Source: Chitinophaga varians
GTDB taxonomy: Bacteria > Bacteroidota > Bacteroidia > Chitinophagales > Chitinophagaceae
Direction: 5' to 3'
DNA: 64,000 bases
Assembly: GCF_012641275.1 (NCBI RefSeq)
Contig: NZ_JABAIA010000002.1
Coordinates: 248,001 to 312,000 of the forward strand
Shown: one piece after another, positions 9,879 to 18,893 of the stretch
How positions within the stretch are numbered: the stretch's first letter is position 1
Layout: each line of letters begins with the position of its first letter
The notes under the pieces: model-generated
Databases searched by the model: none
The model's input: only the letters and a program-made list of their open reading frames with translations
Told to the model about the DNA's origin: nothing
Program-made: the position numbers and the translations under genes

Positions 9879-11027
9879 TTGAGAAAGTTAATTATAGCCG
9901 GTTTGTCAATAGTGCCGTTGACAGCTTTCGCCCAGAGTAATAATAAATTTACTATCAATGGCAAATATGGCACGGGCAACGCTCCTGAAAAGGCATACCT
10001 GGAGTATACGATGGAGGGTAAAGCTATTATTGATTCCGTTGAATTGAAGAATGGTGCTTTCAGATTTGCCGGCAGGGCGTCCACTTCGCCGGTATCCGCT
10101 ACATTAATCTTTGATACGAAAGGCGTTGGGAGAACTAACAGCCTCGAACAGGTACCCGTTTATCTTGAGCCGGGTAACATTCATGTTAAAACGAACGGAG
10201 CTACAGTAGAAGGAGTTCAGGTAACCGGAACGCCCAGGAATAATGATTATAGTGATCTTAATAGCCTGGTGGATGCCGGCTTTGCACAAATGACCGATGA
10301 AGACAGGCAATTCATGACAGGAAAGGTATCACCGCAGGCCACGAAGGACTACGAGGCCAGACTGGAAGGCTTTCGGAAGCGGTTTAGTGACATGACCAAA
10401 GATGCCTATATGAAGTTCATCAGGTCCCATCCTGCATCAATGCTCAGCCTGGAATTGTTTCCCAAAGTAGCTTACGAACAACGCTATGATGTAGTGAAGC
10501 CCTTGTTCGACGGTTTATCATTCAAAATTAAAAATACTAAGGAAGGTAAGAAAGTGGCCGCAAACCTGGATAAAATGAGAGTGACTGCAATAGGCCAACC
10601 GGCGCCGGATTTTGAAGTGCCCGATGCGGAAGGGAAGCTGGTTAAACTTTCGTCATTTCGTGGCAAGTATGTATTGGTCGACTTTTGGGCTTCCTGGTGC
10701 GGGCCATGTAGGGCAGAAAACCCAAACCTGGTTAAAGTCTACAATAAATTCAAGGACCAGAACTTCACAATTGTCGGCATTTCCCTCGATAAGTCTGACA
10801 GCAAGGCGTTGTGGTTGGCGGCAGTTAAAAATGACGGACTTCCATGGCTTCAACTTTCTGATCTGAAATTTTGGGATAGTGCGGCTGCGAAATCATATGG
10901 CGTCCAGGCAATTCCTCAGAATTTTTTGATCGGTCCTGATGGAATTATAGTGGGGAAAACATTGTCAGGAAAGGCGTTGGATGAAACATTAAGCAAAATA
11001 TTTTATCCTGAGCAGGCGGCTAACTGA
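9879..11027 (+). CDS. Secreted DUF4369-thioredoxin (TlpA-like) protein
   Basis: 382 residues from TTG 9879 with signal peptide MRKLIIAGLSIVPLTAFAQ. Residues 22-115 fit the DUF4369 beta-domain common in Bacteroidetes ('FTINGKYGTGNAPEKAYLEY', 'IDSVELKNGAFRFAG'), followed by a helical linker. From residue 235 a thioredoxin domain follows with Cys274-Gly-Pro-Cys277 ('VDFWASWCGPCRAENPNLVK') and cis-Pro loop 'QAIPQNFLIG'. It is the last gene of the SusCD-linked set and is followed by a terminator hairpin. The redox motif is canonical; the target protein is unknown. Confidence 0.9.
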   Translation: MRKLIIAGLSIVPLTAFAQSNNKFTINGKYGTGNAPEKAYLEYTMEGKAIIDSVELKNGAFRFAGRASTSPVSATLIFDTKGVGRTNSLEQVPVYLEPGNIHVKTNGATVEGVQVTGTPRNNDYSDLNSLVDAGFAQMTDEDRQFMTGKVSPQATKDYEARLEGFRKRFSDMTKDAYMKFIRSHPASMLSLELFPKVAYEQRYDVVKPLFDGLSFKIKNTKEGKKVAANLDKMRVTAIGQPAPDFEVPDAEGKLVKLSSFRGKYVLVDFWASWCGPCRAENPNLVKVYNKFKDQNFTIVGISLDKSDSKALWLAAVKNDGLPWLQLSDLKFWDSAAAKSYGVQAIPQNFLIGPDGIIVGKTLSGKALDETLSKIFYPEQAAN

Positions 11028-11180
11028 CATCGGAGGGGAGTGCATTGATGAGTTAAACTGCATGAATAAGCAATATCGTCCTGGCGTATAAATGCAAATA
11101 AAAACTTTTAAAGAAATGGTTCAAAACTGCTCTCATATTGGATGGAAAGGTGAATAGCAATTTAGACAGGTATAAAACTA

Positions 11181-11216
11181 AAAAATCCCATAGAACTTAC
11201 ATTCTATGGGATTTTT
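11181..11216. terminator. Perfect 15-bp hairpin, bidirectional terminator
   Basis: AAAAATCCCATAGAA at 11181-11195 pairs exactly with 11202-11216 around a 6-nt loop, giving an A-run before and a T-run after on either strand. It can end the sigma/SusCD/thioredoxin transcript from the left and the DUF262 transcript from the right. The rest of the stretch 11028-11342 shows nothing else supportable. Confidence 0.85.
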
Positions 11217-11342
11217 GTTTCTTTCGTAGCGAGAATGGGTGGAATCTCCAACCAAACATTATGCGAGATTTTCCTAATCGTGGCGGTACAACTCCCGTAA
11301 TAATCTAAACCAATTTTATCCACCATTCCACTACCAAATAGT

Positions 11343-12896
11343 CTAATTTTTTATTCCGGTATTGCAATATGGGTGTGTCAGTTGTCCATTGTCTATAGTA
11401 CCTAAGCCTCCGTCCTGTTTTCGTTGTTTGTGGTCAATAGAAATTGAGTTTCTATGGATAAGTCCTTTACAGATCCCACATTTAGGAGCAGTACTCAATG
11501 CATTGGTGATGTAAATGGCAGATTTCCTCTCTGAGCTAAAGTCTTTTGACTCTATTGACTCTCGTTCTGTTGAAAGTGATAAATAACGGTAAGTTTCTTT
11601 CTTTACTAAATTTTCGGCAGCTTGATCAATGGTATTTCCTGGAATATTCAATTGGTCAATGATCTCGAAGTAAAAATCCTTGATGTGGGGAAAACTGGCT
11701 AGGGCGCTTCTATATCTTCTGACAATTTGCTGTACTATGTAATCATATTTTAATAAAAAAGCTTCAAAGTACTCTCTTACAGTTATGAATTTTTTATACT
11801 GCCTGTTTTGTTCCAGATCCATTATGAAAGAGACTGTTGCATAAAATGATGCTACTTTATGTCTCCCATCATGAGAGTAGAAGTATATTATTGGATGCAA
11901 TCCAAGTGATGAAGCGTGATTGCTATTTATTTTGTTAGCTATTTTTCGAACACCTTCCAGGTAGCGAATGGTAGCATCTCCGGTTTCATCATCAGGAAGC
12001 TGTTCTCTGAAATTGTCAGGTATATTGTTGGTAATATTAACAAAATCCAGGATTAATGGAAGTGTTGAAGCTGAATAAACTTTGCCACCAATTGGAATAT
12101 CAAGTGTTTTTATCGGAATTTGATAAAGGGGGGTGAAAAGAATGGAATTAATTTCCTTTGCCAGATCTTGGACCTTTGTTTGATTCTCTTGAGCAAAGCT
12201 GGACCAATACTTATGTCCTTTACCGCTTCTTATTATCGCTCGTGCTGCTATACAGTTAGGCTTCTTTCTTGACTCAAGAAGTATTAACTCAGTTTTGTTA
12301 ATGGGTGCAGCCTGTTGGTTAATCTTAAAGAAGGAGCTTTCGGCTTTATTGGCGTCTCCTTCCACCCACTGCAGCTGGATAGCTAGTGCACTGAGGTTTT
12401 TTGCTCTTTGAACAATGATAGGTTTTACTTTTTCAGGGCTTTCCAATGCTAATTTGAAGTCTTTATATGAACCAATTCTCTTGGTAATTAGCTTTCTTGC
12501 TGCTGTACCAAGTTGTATTTGATCATCAGGGAGCACGCTATCATAAAACTTTTTTGATATTTCCCCATCCCCGTAATCATCATTAATCCATGCATGCAAA
12601 GAGCTGAGGCGGTGGGAGCCGTCAATTACGAAAACATAACCAGATGGGCTTCTCCATAATATAAGCGCCGGGATTAAATCTCCGTCTAAAAAGCTTTCAA
12701 TGAAATCGGCAATCTTTTTTGCATCCCACTCGTTTGTTTCTCGTTGAAAGTCTGGTTTTCGGATATTGGAAAAGAAAAAGGAATCATTTTTTAAGTCCTC
12801 AATTGATATTGTTTCTTTCTTTTTACCAGGGTTGATAGTTTCCTGTACTTCAAAATCTTCTCTTTGAATTAAAGCGTCTAAATTTATTTTGGCCAT
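11343..12896 (-). CDS. DUF262 (ParB/GmrS-like) protein with C-terminal HNH nuclease motif
   Basis: 517 residues, no signal peptide. The N-terminus has the DUF262 core: 'PDFQRETNEWDAKKIADFIES' in residues 48-68, then 'VFVIDGSHRLSSLHAW', with the DGSHR motif at 92-96. The last 50 residues hold a zinc-type HNH: Cys473-x2-Cys476, Asp488-His489, Asn503, His508 and Cys511-Asn512. In known families (GmrSD, BrxU and other DUF262 proteins) the first part hydrolyses NTP and the HNH part cuts DNA, often modified phage DNA; that role here is inference. The gene is clearly richer in A+T than its neighbours and stands alone beside tRNA-Met, which suggests horizontal gain. A stand-alone single-chain defence or restriction protein is the best guess. 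Confidence 0.8.
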   Translation of the reverse strand: MAKINLDALIQREDFEVQETINPGKKKETISIEDLKNDSFFFSNIRKPDFQRETNEWDAKKIADFIESFLDGDLIPALILWRSPSGYVFVIDGSHRLSSLHAWINDDYGDGEISKKFYDSVLPDDQIQLGTAARKLITKRIGSYKDFKLALESPEKVKPIIVQRAKNLSALAIQLQWVEGDANKAESSFFKINQQAAPINKTELILLESRKKPNCIAARAIIRSGKGHKYWSSFAQENQTKVQDLAKEINSILFTPLYQIPIKTLDIPIGGKVYSASTLPLILDFVNITNNIPDNFREQLPDDETGDATIRYLEGVRKIANKINSNHASSLGLHPIIYFYSHDGRHKVASFYATVSFIMDLEQNRQYKKFITVREYFEAFLLKYDYIVQQIVRRYRSALASFPHIKDFYFEIIDQLNIPGNTIDQAAENLVKKETYRYLSLSTERESIESKDFSSERKSAIYITNALSTAPKCGICKGLIHRNSISIDHKQRKQDGGLGTIDNGQLTHPYCNTGIKN

Positions 12897-13564
12897 TGTG
12901 ATAAAATGTATTTAGTGTTTTGGTGATAAATCTGAATGGTTTCTTTGGGTGGTGTATATGCTCTACGAATATTATCATGAAATGCTGTTTGCGCATGACA
13001 GTTAACATAAACGGGATATAGTTGATCTTTATTTGGGAATCATTGACAATCTATAAATGAAGTGAATATAAAAGGAAATATAAGTCATTCTTAAATGCAA
13101 GCCAATTTTTTAGTTGGCAAAAAAATCTTATCAAATGCACAGGTTGAGTTATTCTCTAAAATGTAATGTTAATCGGGCAAAAAGTTATAATGAATTTTAT
13201 TTTAGTATAATATATACTGTTTACGACGCGGTGGGCAAACAACAACATCATCATGGATAAGCATTAGTAAAGCTACTCGTGTGTAAATTGACCTGGTGAT
13301 TGACAGACGTGATCAGATGATCGATATTTGTGAAATGAGATTCTCTATTAATAATTTTACAATCGACAAAAAGTAAGCGGAAGAATTAAAAAATAGATTG
13401 TCATTTTTAAAGAGGAGACAAAAACGTGCAAAGCATTTTTCTAACTATGATAATAACTTTTGTATAAAAATAGTTACTAGAATTCGCTTGTATAGAATAG
13501 CCCGAAGATAGATGTTTTGTTTGAAAGATGGTCAGATCATTCAAAGATCACTTCTCCCAAACGA
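12897..13564. other. AT-rich non-coding stretch
   Basis: Between the DUF262 gene and the tRNA terminator about 670 bp are strongly A+T rich. I see no ORF with coding character, no integrase remnant and no repeat longer than short A/T runs. The promoter of the DUF262 gene should lie at the left end, but no clear TAnnTTTG box can be picked. Confidence 0.5.
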
Positions 13565-13604
13565 AAAAGCCGCAAACCCTTTTTATAAAGAATTTGCGGC
13601 TTTT
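13565..13604 (-). terminator. Terminator downstream of tRNA-Met
   Basis: AAAAGCCGCAAA at 13565-13576 pairs with TTTGCGGCTTTT at 13593-13604 (12 bp, 16-nt loop). On the minus strand it lies 6 nt after the tRNA 3' end and finishes in a T-run. Confidence 0.85.
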
Positions 13605-13610
13605 AACCTG

Positions 13611-13684
13611 TAGCGAGATCGGGACTTGAACCCGAGACCTCAGGGTTATGAATCCTGTGCTCTAACCACCTGAGCTACCTCGCC
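13611..13684 (-). tRNA. tRNA-Met (anticodon CAT)
   Basis: Cloverleaf on the minus strand: acceptor GGCGAGG/TCTCGCT with G-U pairs at both ends, D-arm GCTC...GAGC, anticodon loop TTCATAA, T-arm TCGGG TTCAAGT CCCGA, discriminator A. CCA is not encoded. The anticodon stem CAGGA/CCCTG has an A-C mismatch next to the loop. With CAT the gene could be elongator Met or a tRNA-Ile2 whose C34 is modified. The lack of the GGG/CCC stem of initiator tRNA rules against fMet. Confidence 0.94.
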
Positions 13685-13775
13685 ATTTCCTGTCTGTCTT
13701 GAATTCTCATTCTCAAAACGGGAGTGCAAAGATAACGGCTAATAAATGAAAATTCAAAATGTACAGCCCGTTTTT

Positions 13776-16355
13776 TTACAATTTTTTTTCTTCGTTCTCC
13801 GCCGGCTTATCGTCTGATGGCCCCGATTCCGCTTCCTTATTGACTTTCCACTTGTTCAGCACGGCTTCATCGATGCTGCGGATATGCAGGTCCCGTTGCG
13901 GGAAAGGCAGGTCTACACCGGCTTTGTTGAGGGCGTCGTAGATGAAAGTGAGCACTTTGCTTTGTAAGGTGCCGGCATTGCCAAGATCGGAAATCCAGAA
14001 ATACACCTGGAAATTAACGGCGTTATCGCCAAACTGGGAAAGCTGTACGACCGGCTCGGGTGTGGTCAGAATACCTTCCTGGCCGGAGAAGGCGCTCTTG
14101 ATAATATTGGTCACCTGTGCGATGTCGCTGCCATAGCCTACGCCGAGCATGAAGTTAACACGACGCACACGGTTGGTCATCGTCCAGTTGATCAGTTGTT
14201 GGGAGATAAGGTCGGCGTTGGGAACTACTACGGTAGAGCCGTCGTAGGCGGAGATTTTACTGGAACGGATACCGATTTCTTTCACTACGCCGGACCGGGG
14301 ACCCACCTCTATCACATCACCCACTTCGATAGGTTTTTCGAAAGCCAGGATAATACCGGACACCAGGTTGTTGACAATATTCTGTAAACCGAAGCCTATG
14401 CCCACGCTAAGCGCACCTATCACAATGGTCAGTTTGTCCATCGGGATACCGGAAGCGGCGAAGGCGAGTAATATACCGCCGGCAAGTACAGCAAGACGTA
14501 ACAACAGCAGGGTAGAGCCGAAACGTGGCTTTTGGGCGGGACTGGCACTCTGACCGGTATTGCCGAACATATAGGCTATCAGCTGGGAAGCGACAAAGGC
14601 CACCCAGATGACAAGCATAAAAATGATCACGCTGCTGAAAGTAAAGTCGGAATTACCGATGTGGTGGGTGGCAGAGAGCATATTGCTGATCTCTTCGTAG
14701 ATAGCGTCATACAGGTACAGGTTGCGGGCTATAATGATCAGCCAGCCTACAAAAGCCAGTACCGTCAGAAATGTTTTCAGCTTGGTCTGCACGTCCTGGT
14801 AGTCCATGAAGGAAATAAAGGTGCTGGAGTTTTTATTGGCTTCTACCTGGATGAACACCGCTTCCAGCATAATTTTCACCAGCACGTACAGGTTCATGGC
14901 CATGACGGTGTTCACCACCGCGCTGGAGCCGAATATTTTGGCACTGCCCACCCGCGCAAATATGACCAGCAGCAAGGAAATAGCGGAAGTGCCAATAAAC
15001 AGTTTAATAGTGGGGGCCGTATACTTCGGATGGGCGAAGGTGGTCAGCGACGTTTCCTTCAGCAGCCGCAAACCCAGCAGTATACAGAGGACGGCGCAGA
15101 TCAGCAGTCCCCATTGCTCGGCATAGGTCACTTCGATCAACAGGTTATTGACACAATACACAAAAAGTAGCGCCATCAGCATCAGCCAGTAGCGGTATAA
15201 TACCTTCGGAAAATGCGACCGGAAAAGATACGTAAGGGCGAACATCGTCAGTCCCCAGATGATTTCGGTATACAGGATCGGGTACCGCACGGAAAATACG
15301 GACGATAATGTCGTTACAAAAATAACGGTGCTGGCCACAGGATGACGGTACACGTACTGCGCGTGCTGCAGGATGGCTTCTGCTTCCTGCTCGGGGTGGT
15401 TGCGCCGGATACGCCGCACATTGGCATAAATCCACCAGGCAAACAGCGACGCCAGCAATACCCATACAATGAAGATCGGCCACTGGATGGAAAAGAAGAT
15501 GCTCAATACCCGTGTGCTTTTGTGTAACGACCGTTGGGCGACAGGGAAAAACTCCAGCGGATTGATACTGTCACGGTGCGGCGCCCAGATATACCGGTAG
15601 TCGCGGGTAAACATATTGGCGGAGAACTGCTCCAGCTGATAGTCACTGTCTTCCAGCAGATTGGACACGTCGATGTACCGGTTGGCGATCCTGTTCTGCA
15701 GCAACCCCATTTTAACAAGACTTACTTTGTTGGCGCTGTCTACCACGCGGTATTTGTTGATCAGGCGGGTAAGCTGACCGATATAAAAACCATAAAGCTC
15801 ATCTTCTGCGGGAATATTACGCATGGAGGTGTCGCGCCGAAGGGAGTGCAGGGTATCGTTGATGGCCACCAGGGCGTTATAATTGGAGAAAAGGTTGTTC
15901 TGCCAGCCGCTCAGCTTACGTAGCAACTGTTCGAGCATCACCTTGTTGGTGTAAATATCATTGATGTTGGGAGTACGGTCCAGCCCTGCAATATTTTCTT
16001 TGATGAGGGCAAGGGAAGTATCTACCAGTGGCACCTCCCGGGTGATGCTGGCAGTATCAAACCCACGTCGAAGGCTGCTCATCAGCTGGTTGAGCAGCAA
16101 AGTGTAACCTTCTATCCTGTTGATGATCACGGCCACGGCGGTATCGGACTTCTTCATCTTGGTGCTGTCGCGCGCCAGCTTACTGATGTTTTTACTGATC
16201 GTGGCACTGTCAATAACCGCCATATGAATGGTGTCAGGCGCAGGTGTCTTCGGTTTGCTCCGCTGACCGGCGGCAGGCAAAACGATGCACAGCCATAGTA
16301 ATGCCAGCAACGGCCAACAAAAATATCGTGGTCTGGTGATAACCTGAATGGACAT
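13776..16355 (-). CDS. MscS-type mechanosensitive channel with large periplasmic N-domain
   Basis: 859 residues. A signal/membrane segment (YFCWPLLALLWLCIVLPAAG) is followed by about 240 residues of helical periplasmic domain, then about ten membrane segments from residue 290. The MscS core lies near residues 660-760: pore helix 'IVIGALSVGIGFGLQNIVNNL', then 'EKPIEVGDVIEVGPRSGVVKEIGIRSSKI' (given in the order seen) and 'VVVPNADLISQQLINWT'. The size and layout match the MscK/YbdG-like large branch, not the 280-residue MscS. It opens under membrane tension to release solutes in hypo-osmotic shock. The C-terminus is charged ('EAESGPSDDKPAENEEKKL'). Confidence 0.93.
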   Translation of the reverse strand: MSIQVITRPRYFCWPLLALLWLCIVLPAAGQRSKPKTPAPDTIHMAVIDSATISKNISKLARDSTKMKKSDTAVAVIINRIEGYTLLLNQLMSSLRRGFDTASITREVPLVDTSLALIKENIAGLDRTPNINDIYTNKVMLEQLLRKLSGWQNNLFSNYNALVAINDTLHSLRRDTSMRNIPAEDELYGFYIGQLTRLINKYRVVDSANKVSLVKMGLLQNRIANRYIDVSNLLEDSDYQLEQFSANMFTRDYRYIWAPHRDSINPLEFFPVAQRSLHKSTRVLSIFFSIQWPIFIVWVLLASLFAWWIYANVRRIRRNHPEQEAEAILQHAQYVYRHPVASTVIFVTTLSSVFSVRYPILYTEIIWGLTMFALTYLFRSHFPKVLYRYWLMLMALLFVYCVNNLLIEVTYAEQWGLLICAVLCILLGLRLLKETSLTTFAHPKYTAPTIKLFIGTSAISLLLVIFARVGSAKIFGSSAVVNTVMAMNLYVLVKIMLEAVFIQVEANKNSSTFISFMDYQDVQTKLKTFLTVLAFVGWLIIIARNLYLYDAIYEEISNMLSATHHIGNSDFTFSSVIIFMLVIWVAFVASQLIAYMFGNTGQSASPAQKPRFGSTLLLLRLAVLAGGILLAFAASGIPMDKLTIVIGALSVGIGFGLQNIVNNLVSGIILAFEKPIEVGDVIEVGPRSGVVKEIGIRSSKISAYDGSTVVVPNADLISQQLINWTMTNRVRRVNFMLGVGYGSDIAQVTNIIKSAFSGQEGILTTPEPVVQLSQFGDNAVNFQVYFWISDLGNAGTLQSKVLTFIYDALNKAGVDLPFPQRDLHIRSIDEAVLNKWKVNKEAESGPSDDKPAENEEKKL

Positions 16356-16532
16356 ATGAATAAATGATATGGAACAGGAAGTTACGTTACTTAGAGGAAC
16401 ATTTTTTGTGCCTAAAAGTTCCGGCCGCCAGAACTTTTCCTTTACCTGTCCGTTAAGTTTAAGGGCAGAAGCCGTTGTTATTTGCGCAGCCGGTATTTCC
16501 GCAGTATTTTGTAAGTACCCGAAAAATCGTAT

Positions 16533-18101
16533 ATGAAAAGAGAAGCTATTGTTGCAGCCCTGAGAAAAGACCTGGAGCCCTGGGATATTATTGTGGCCGG
16601 AGGTGGTGCTACCGGTTTAGGTGCCGCGCTGGAAGCGGTGACAAGGGGCTACCGTACCCTGCTCCTGGAACAGGCCGATTTTGCGGCCTCCACGTCCAGT
16701 AAAAGCACTAAACTGGTGCACGGAGGGGTGCGTTACCTGGCCCAGGGCGATGTTTCCCTTGTCCGGGAGGCCAGCGTGGAACGTGGCCGCCTCGCACATA
16801 ATGCGCCCCATCTGGTGCGCAACCTCAGCTTCATTATCCCCACTTTCAGCGCATGGGAAAACCTCAAATATACGATCGGCCTCAAAATGTACGATTGGCT
16901 GGCGGGCCGCCTCAGCCTTGGCAAATCGGTGCATATCTCCCGCAGGGACACACTGGAAAAACTGACTACACTGAAACCGGAACACCTCGCCGGCGGCGTC
17001 CTCTATCACGATGGCCAGTTCGATGACAGCCGCCTGGCGGTGAACCTGGCCCAAACCATCGCAGATAAAGGAGGTACGGTGCTGAACTATATGAAAATCA
17101 CCAGTCTCCGTAAAGATGAAGGCGGTAATATCAGCGGACTAACGGTCAGGGATACACTGAACGGCGGTCCTGAAATATATCTTAATACCAGAGCGGTAAT
17201 CAACGCGACCGGCGTTTTTGCGGATGATATTCTGGAGATGGACGACCCCGACGCTCCGAAGTCCATAGCGGCCAGCCAGGGCGTGCATCTGGTGCTTGAC
17301 AGCAGTTTCCTGCCCGGGCACAACGCGCTGATGATCCCCGCCACCAGCGACGGACGTGTGCTGTTCATAGTGCCATGGCACAACAAAGTGGTGGTAGGCA
17401 CCACGGATACGCCCATTAACCATATCAGCCTGGAGCCGCATGCGCTGGAGGAGGAAATCAGCTTTATCCTGCGGACCGCCGGACAATACCTGGTCAGAGC
17501 GCCGCAACGCAGCGATGTGCTGAGCGTATGGGCGGGCCTGCGTCCGCTGGCGGCTGCAAAAGCGGAAGGACATAAAACGAAAGAGATATCCCGCAGCCAT
17601 AAAATCATTGTGGCCGCTTCCGGACTGGTGACTATCATCGGCGGCAAATGGACCACCTACCGCCGTATGGCGGAAGATGTCATCCATCAGCTGGAAAAAT
17701 CCCTGCGCTGGAAACTGACGGAATCGGCGACCCATTCAATGCCTGTCCATGGCGCTGCTTCCGGTATGAACTGGGAAGATCCCTGGTATTTCTATGGCAG
17801 CGACGTGCCCGGGCTGCAACAGCTGATGAAGGAACATCCGGCATTACAGGAGGTGCTGAGCGAACCTTTCGGTATCCTCAAAGTACAGGTGGTATGGGCA
17901 GTAAGGGAAGAAATGGCACGGAACATCGCTGATTTTCTGGCCAGAAGGGTGCGGCTGCTTTTTCTGGACGCACGGGAAGCTTTACGTATAGCCCCTGCCG
18001 TTGCAAATATTATGGCGCAGGAACTGGGAAGGGACGGGCATTGGGTCAACGAACAGCTGCAAACATTTGAAACGCTCGCCAAAGGATATATACTATCTTG
18101 A
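16533..18101 (+). CDS. glpD: Aerobic glycerol-3-phosphate dehydrogenase
   Basis: 522 residues. The FAD-binding Rossmann motif 'IIVAGGGATGLGAALEA' begins at residue 19, followed by 'LLLEQADFAASTSSKSTKLVHGG' (in parts), the classic GlpD signature, and 'GVRYL'. The substrate-domain blocks 'VVVGTTDTPI' and 'VWAGLRPL' and the C-terminal cap domain are all present. It oxidises sn-glycerol 3-phosphate to dihydroxyacetone phosphate at the membrane and passes electrons to the quinone pool. It stands alone, with no glpF or glpK beside it, and is closed by a long hairpin. Confidence 0.95.
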   Translation: MKREAIVAALRKDLEPWDIIVAGGGATGLGAALEAVTRGYRTLLLEQADFAASTSSKSTKLVHGGVRYLAQGDVSLVREASVERGRLAHNAPHLVRNLSFIIPTFSAWENLKYTIGLKMYDWLAGRLSLGKSVHISRRDTLEKLTTLKPEHLAGGVLYHDGQFDDSRLAVNLAQTIADKGGTVLNYMKITSLRKDEGGNISGLTVRDTLNGGPEIYLNTRAVINATGVFADDILEMDDPDAPKSIAASQGVHLVLDSSFLPGHNALMIPATSDGRVLFIVPWHNKVVVGTTDTPINHISLEPHALEEEISFILRTAGQYLVRAPQRSDVLSVWAGLRPLAAAKAEGHKTKEISRSHKIIVAASGLVTIIGGKWTTYRRMAEDVIHQLEKSLRWKLTESATHSMPVHGAASGMNWEDPWYFYGSDVPGLQQLMKEHPALQEVLSEPFGILKVQVVWAVREEMARNIADFLARRVRLLFLDAREALRIAPAVANIMAQELGRDGHWVNEQLQTFETLAKGYILS

Positions 18102-18102
18102 T

Positions 18103-18160
18103 ATTAGGTTATTTAACCATTGGATTTGCAAACCGCTCCCCAATAGTTAAATAACCTAAT
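18103..18160. terminator. Long bidirectional terminator between convergent genes
   Basis: ATTAGGTTATTTAAC (18103-18117) pairs fully with 18146-18160, and inside it ATTGG (18119-18123) pairs with CCAAT (18140-18144). It lies exactly between glpD and the nitroreductase gene, which converge here. Confidence 0.8.
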
Positions 18161-18177
18161 AACTAAATTCTAAATAA

Positions 18178-18771
18178 TTACATCCATTTCACTTTTTCAG
18201 ACAATGGTTTCAGGCGTTTGCCGGGTTGTGCCGGTTCGTCTGTATAACCAAGATAGAAGAAGCCCAGTACCTGGTCTTCGTCGCCCAGTCCCAGGTAGTC
18301 CTGCATGGCAGGGTGGAAGGTCATCCCGCCGGAGCCCCAGTAGGCGGCAATGCCCTGGGCGGTAGCGCTCAGCCACATATTCTGTACGGCGCAGGATACC
18401 GCCGCAACTTCCTCTATTACCGGAATTTTCGGATTGCTGCCTCTTTTCACGCAGATGGCAATCACATGGGAAGCCAGGTCACCCTGACTTTTCAGTTTGT
18501 CATAGCTGCCGGGAATGAATTTGTCTGCCGGAGTGAACTGCTTGTACAGATCGGCATGAGCGGTACAGAACTCCTGCACTTTTTCACCACCATATACAAC
18601 GAAGTACCAGGGCTCCGTATAGCCGTGGGTGGGGGCCCAGTCTGCCAATTGCAGCAGCTGTTGTACGGTTTCGTCGGCTATTTTCCGGCCGTTCATGCTG
18701 GTAGGCTTCACGGTACGGCGACTGGCAATTATTTTTTCCAGATAACTGGCTGTAGTATTTGTTTCCATCAT
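18178..18771 (-). CDS. Nitroreductase-family flavoprotein
   Basis: 197 residues, one compact FMN nitroreductase fold. It has the N-terminal phosphate-binding 'IIASRRTVKP', 'LLQLADWAPTHGYTEPWYFVV' in the middle, and 'AQGIAAYWGSGGMTFHPAMQDYLGL' (in parts) in the second half. The size and order fit the small YdjA-like branch. It probably reduces nitro or quinone compounds with NAD(P)H; the natural substrate is unknown. It is the last gene of a minus-strand group, but a hairpin separates it from the thioesterase gene. Confidence 0.87.
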   Translation of the reverse strand: MMETNTTASYLEKIIASRRTVKPTSMNGRKIADETVQQLLQLADWAPTHGYTEPWYFVVYGGEKVQEFCTAHADLYKQFTPADKFIPGSYDKLKSQGDLASHVIAICVKRGSNPKIPVIEEVAAVSCAVQNMWLSATAQGIAAYWGSGGMTFHPAMQDYLGLGDEDQVLGFFYLGYTDEPAQPGKRLKPLSEKVKWM

Positions 18772-18862
18772 ATTGAGTATATTATATAGTAATGATGCCC
18801 TAAAAGGCTTTTGTAATTAACTAATGTTTTCTGCTGATAATGATACCTGAGTAACATCGTAA

Positions 18863-18883
18863 CCCAGGGCGCACAGCCCTGGG
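18863..18883 (-). terminator. GC-rich hairpin behind the thioesterase gene
   Basis: CCCAGGGC pairs with GCCCTGGG around a 5-nt loop, 10 nt after the thioesterase stop codon on the minus strand. No long T-run follows, so it may only protect the 3' end. Confidence 0.5.
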
Positions 18884-18893
18884 AGGCCTGGCT

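Noticed and set aside
11226..11252. tRNA-like 3' fragment beside the 11181 terminator
   Set aside because: Only the last 8 bases match tRNA-Met; the would-be T-arm does not pair and lacks the TTC loop, so it is not listed as a tRNA remnant.
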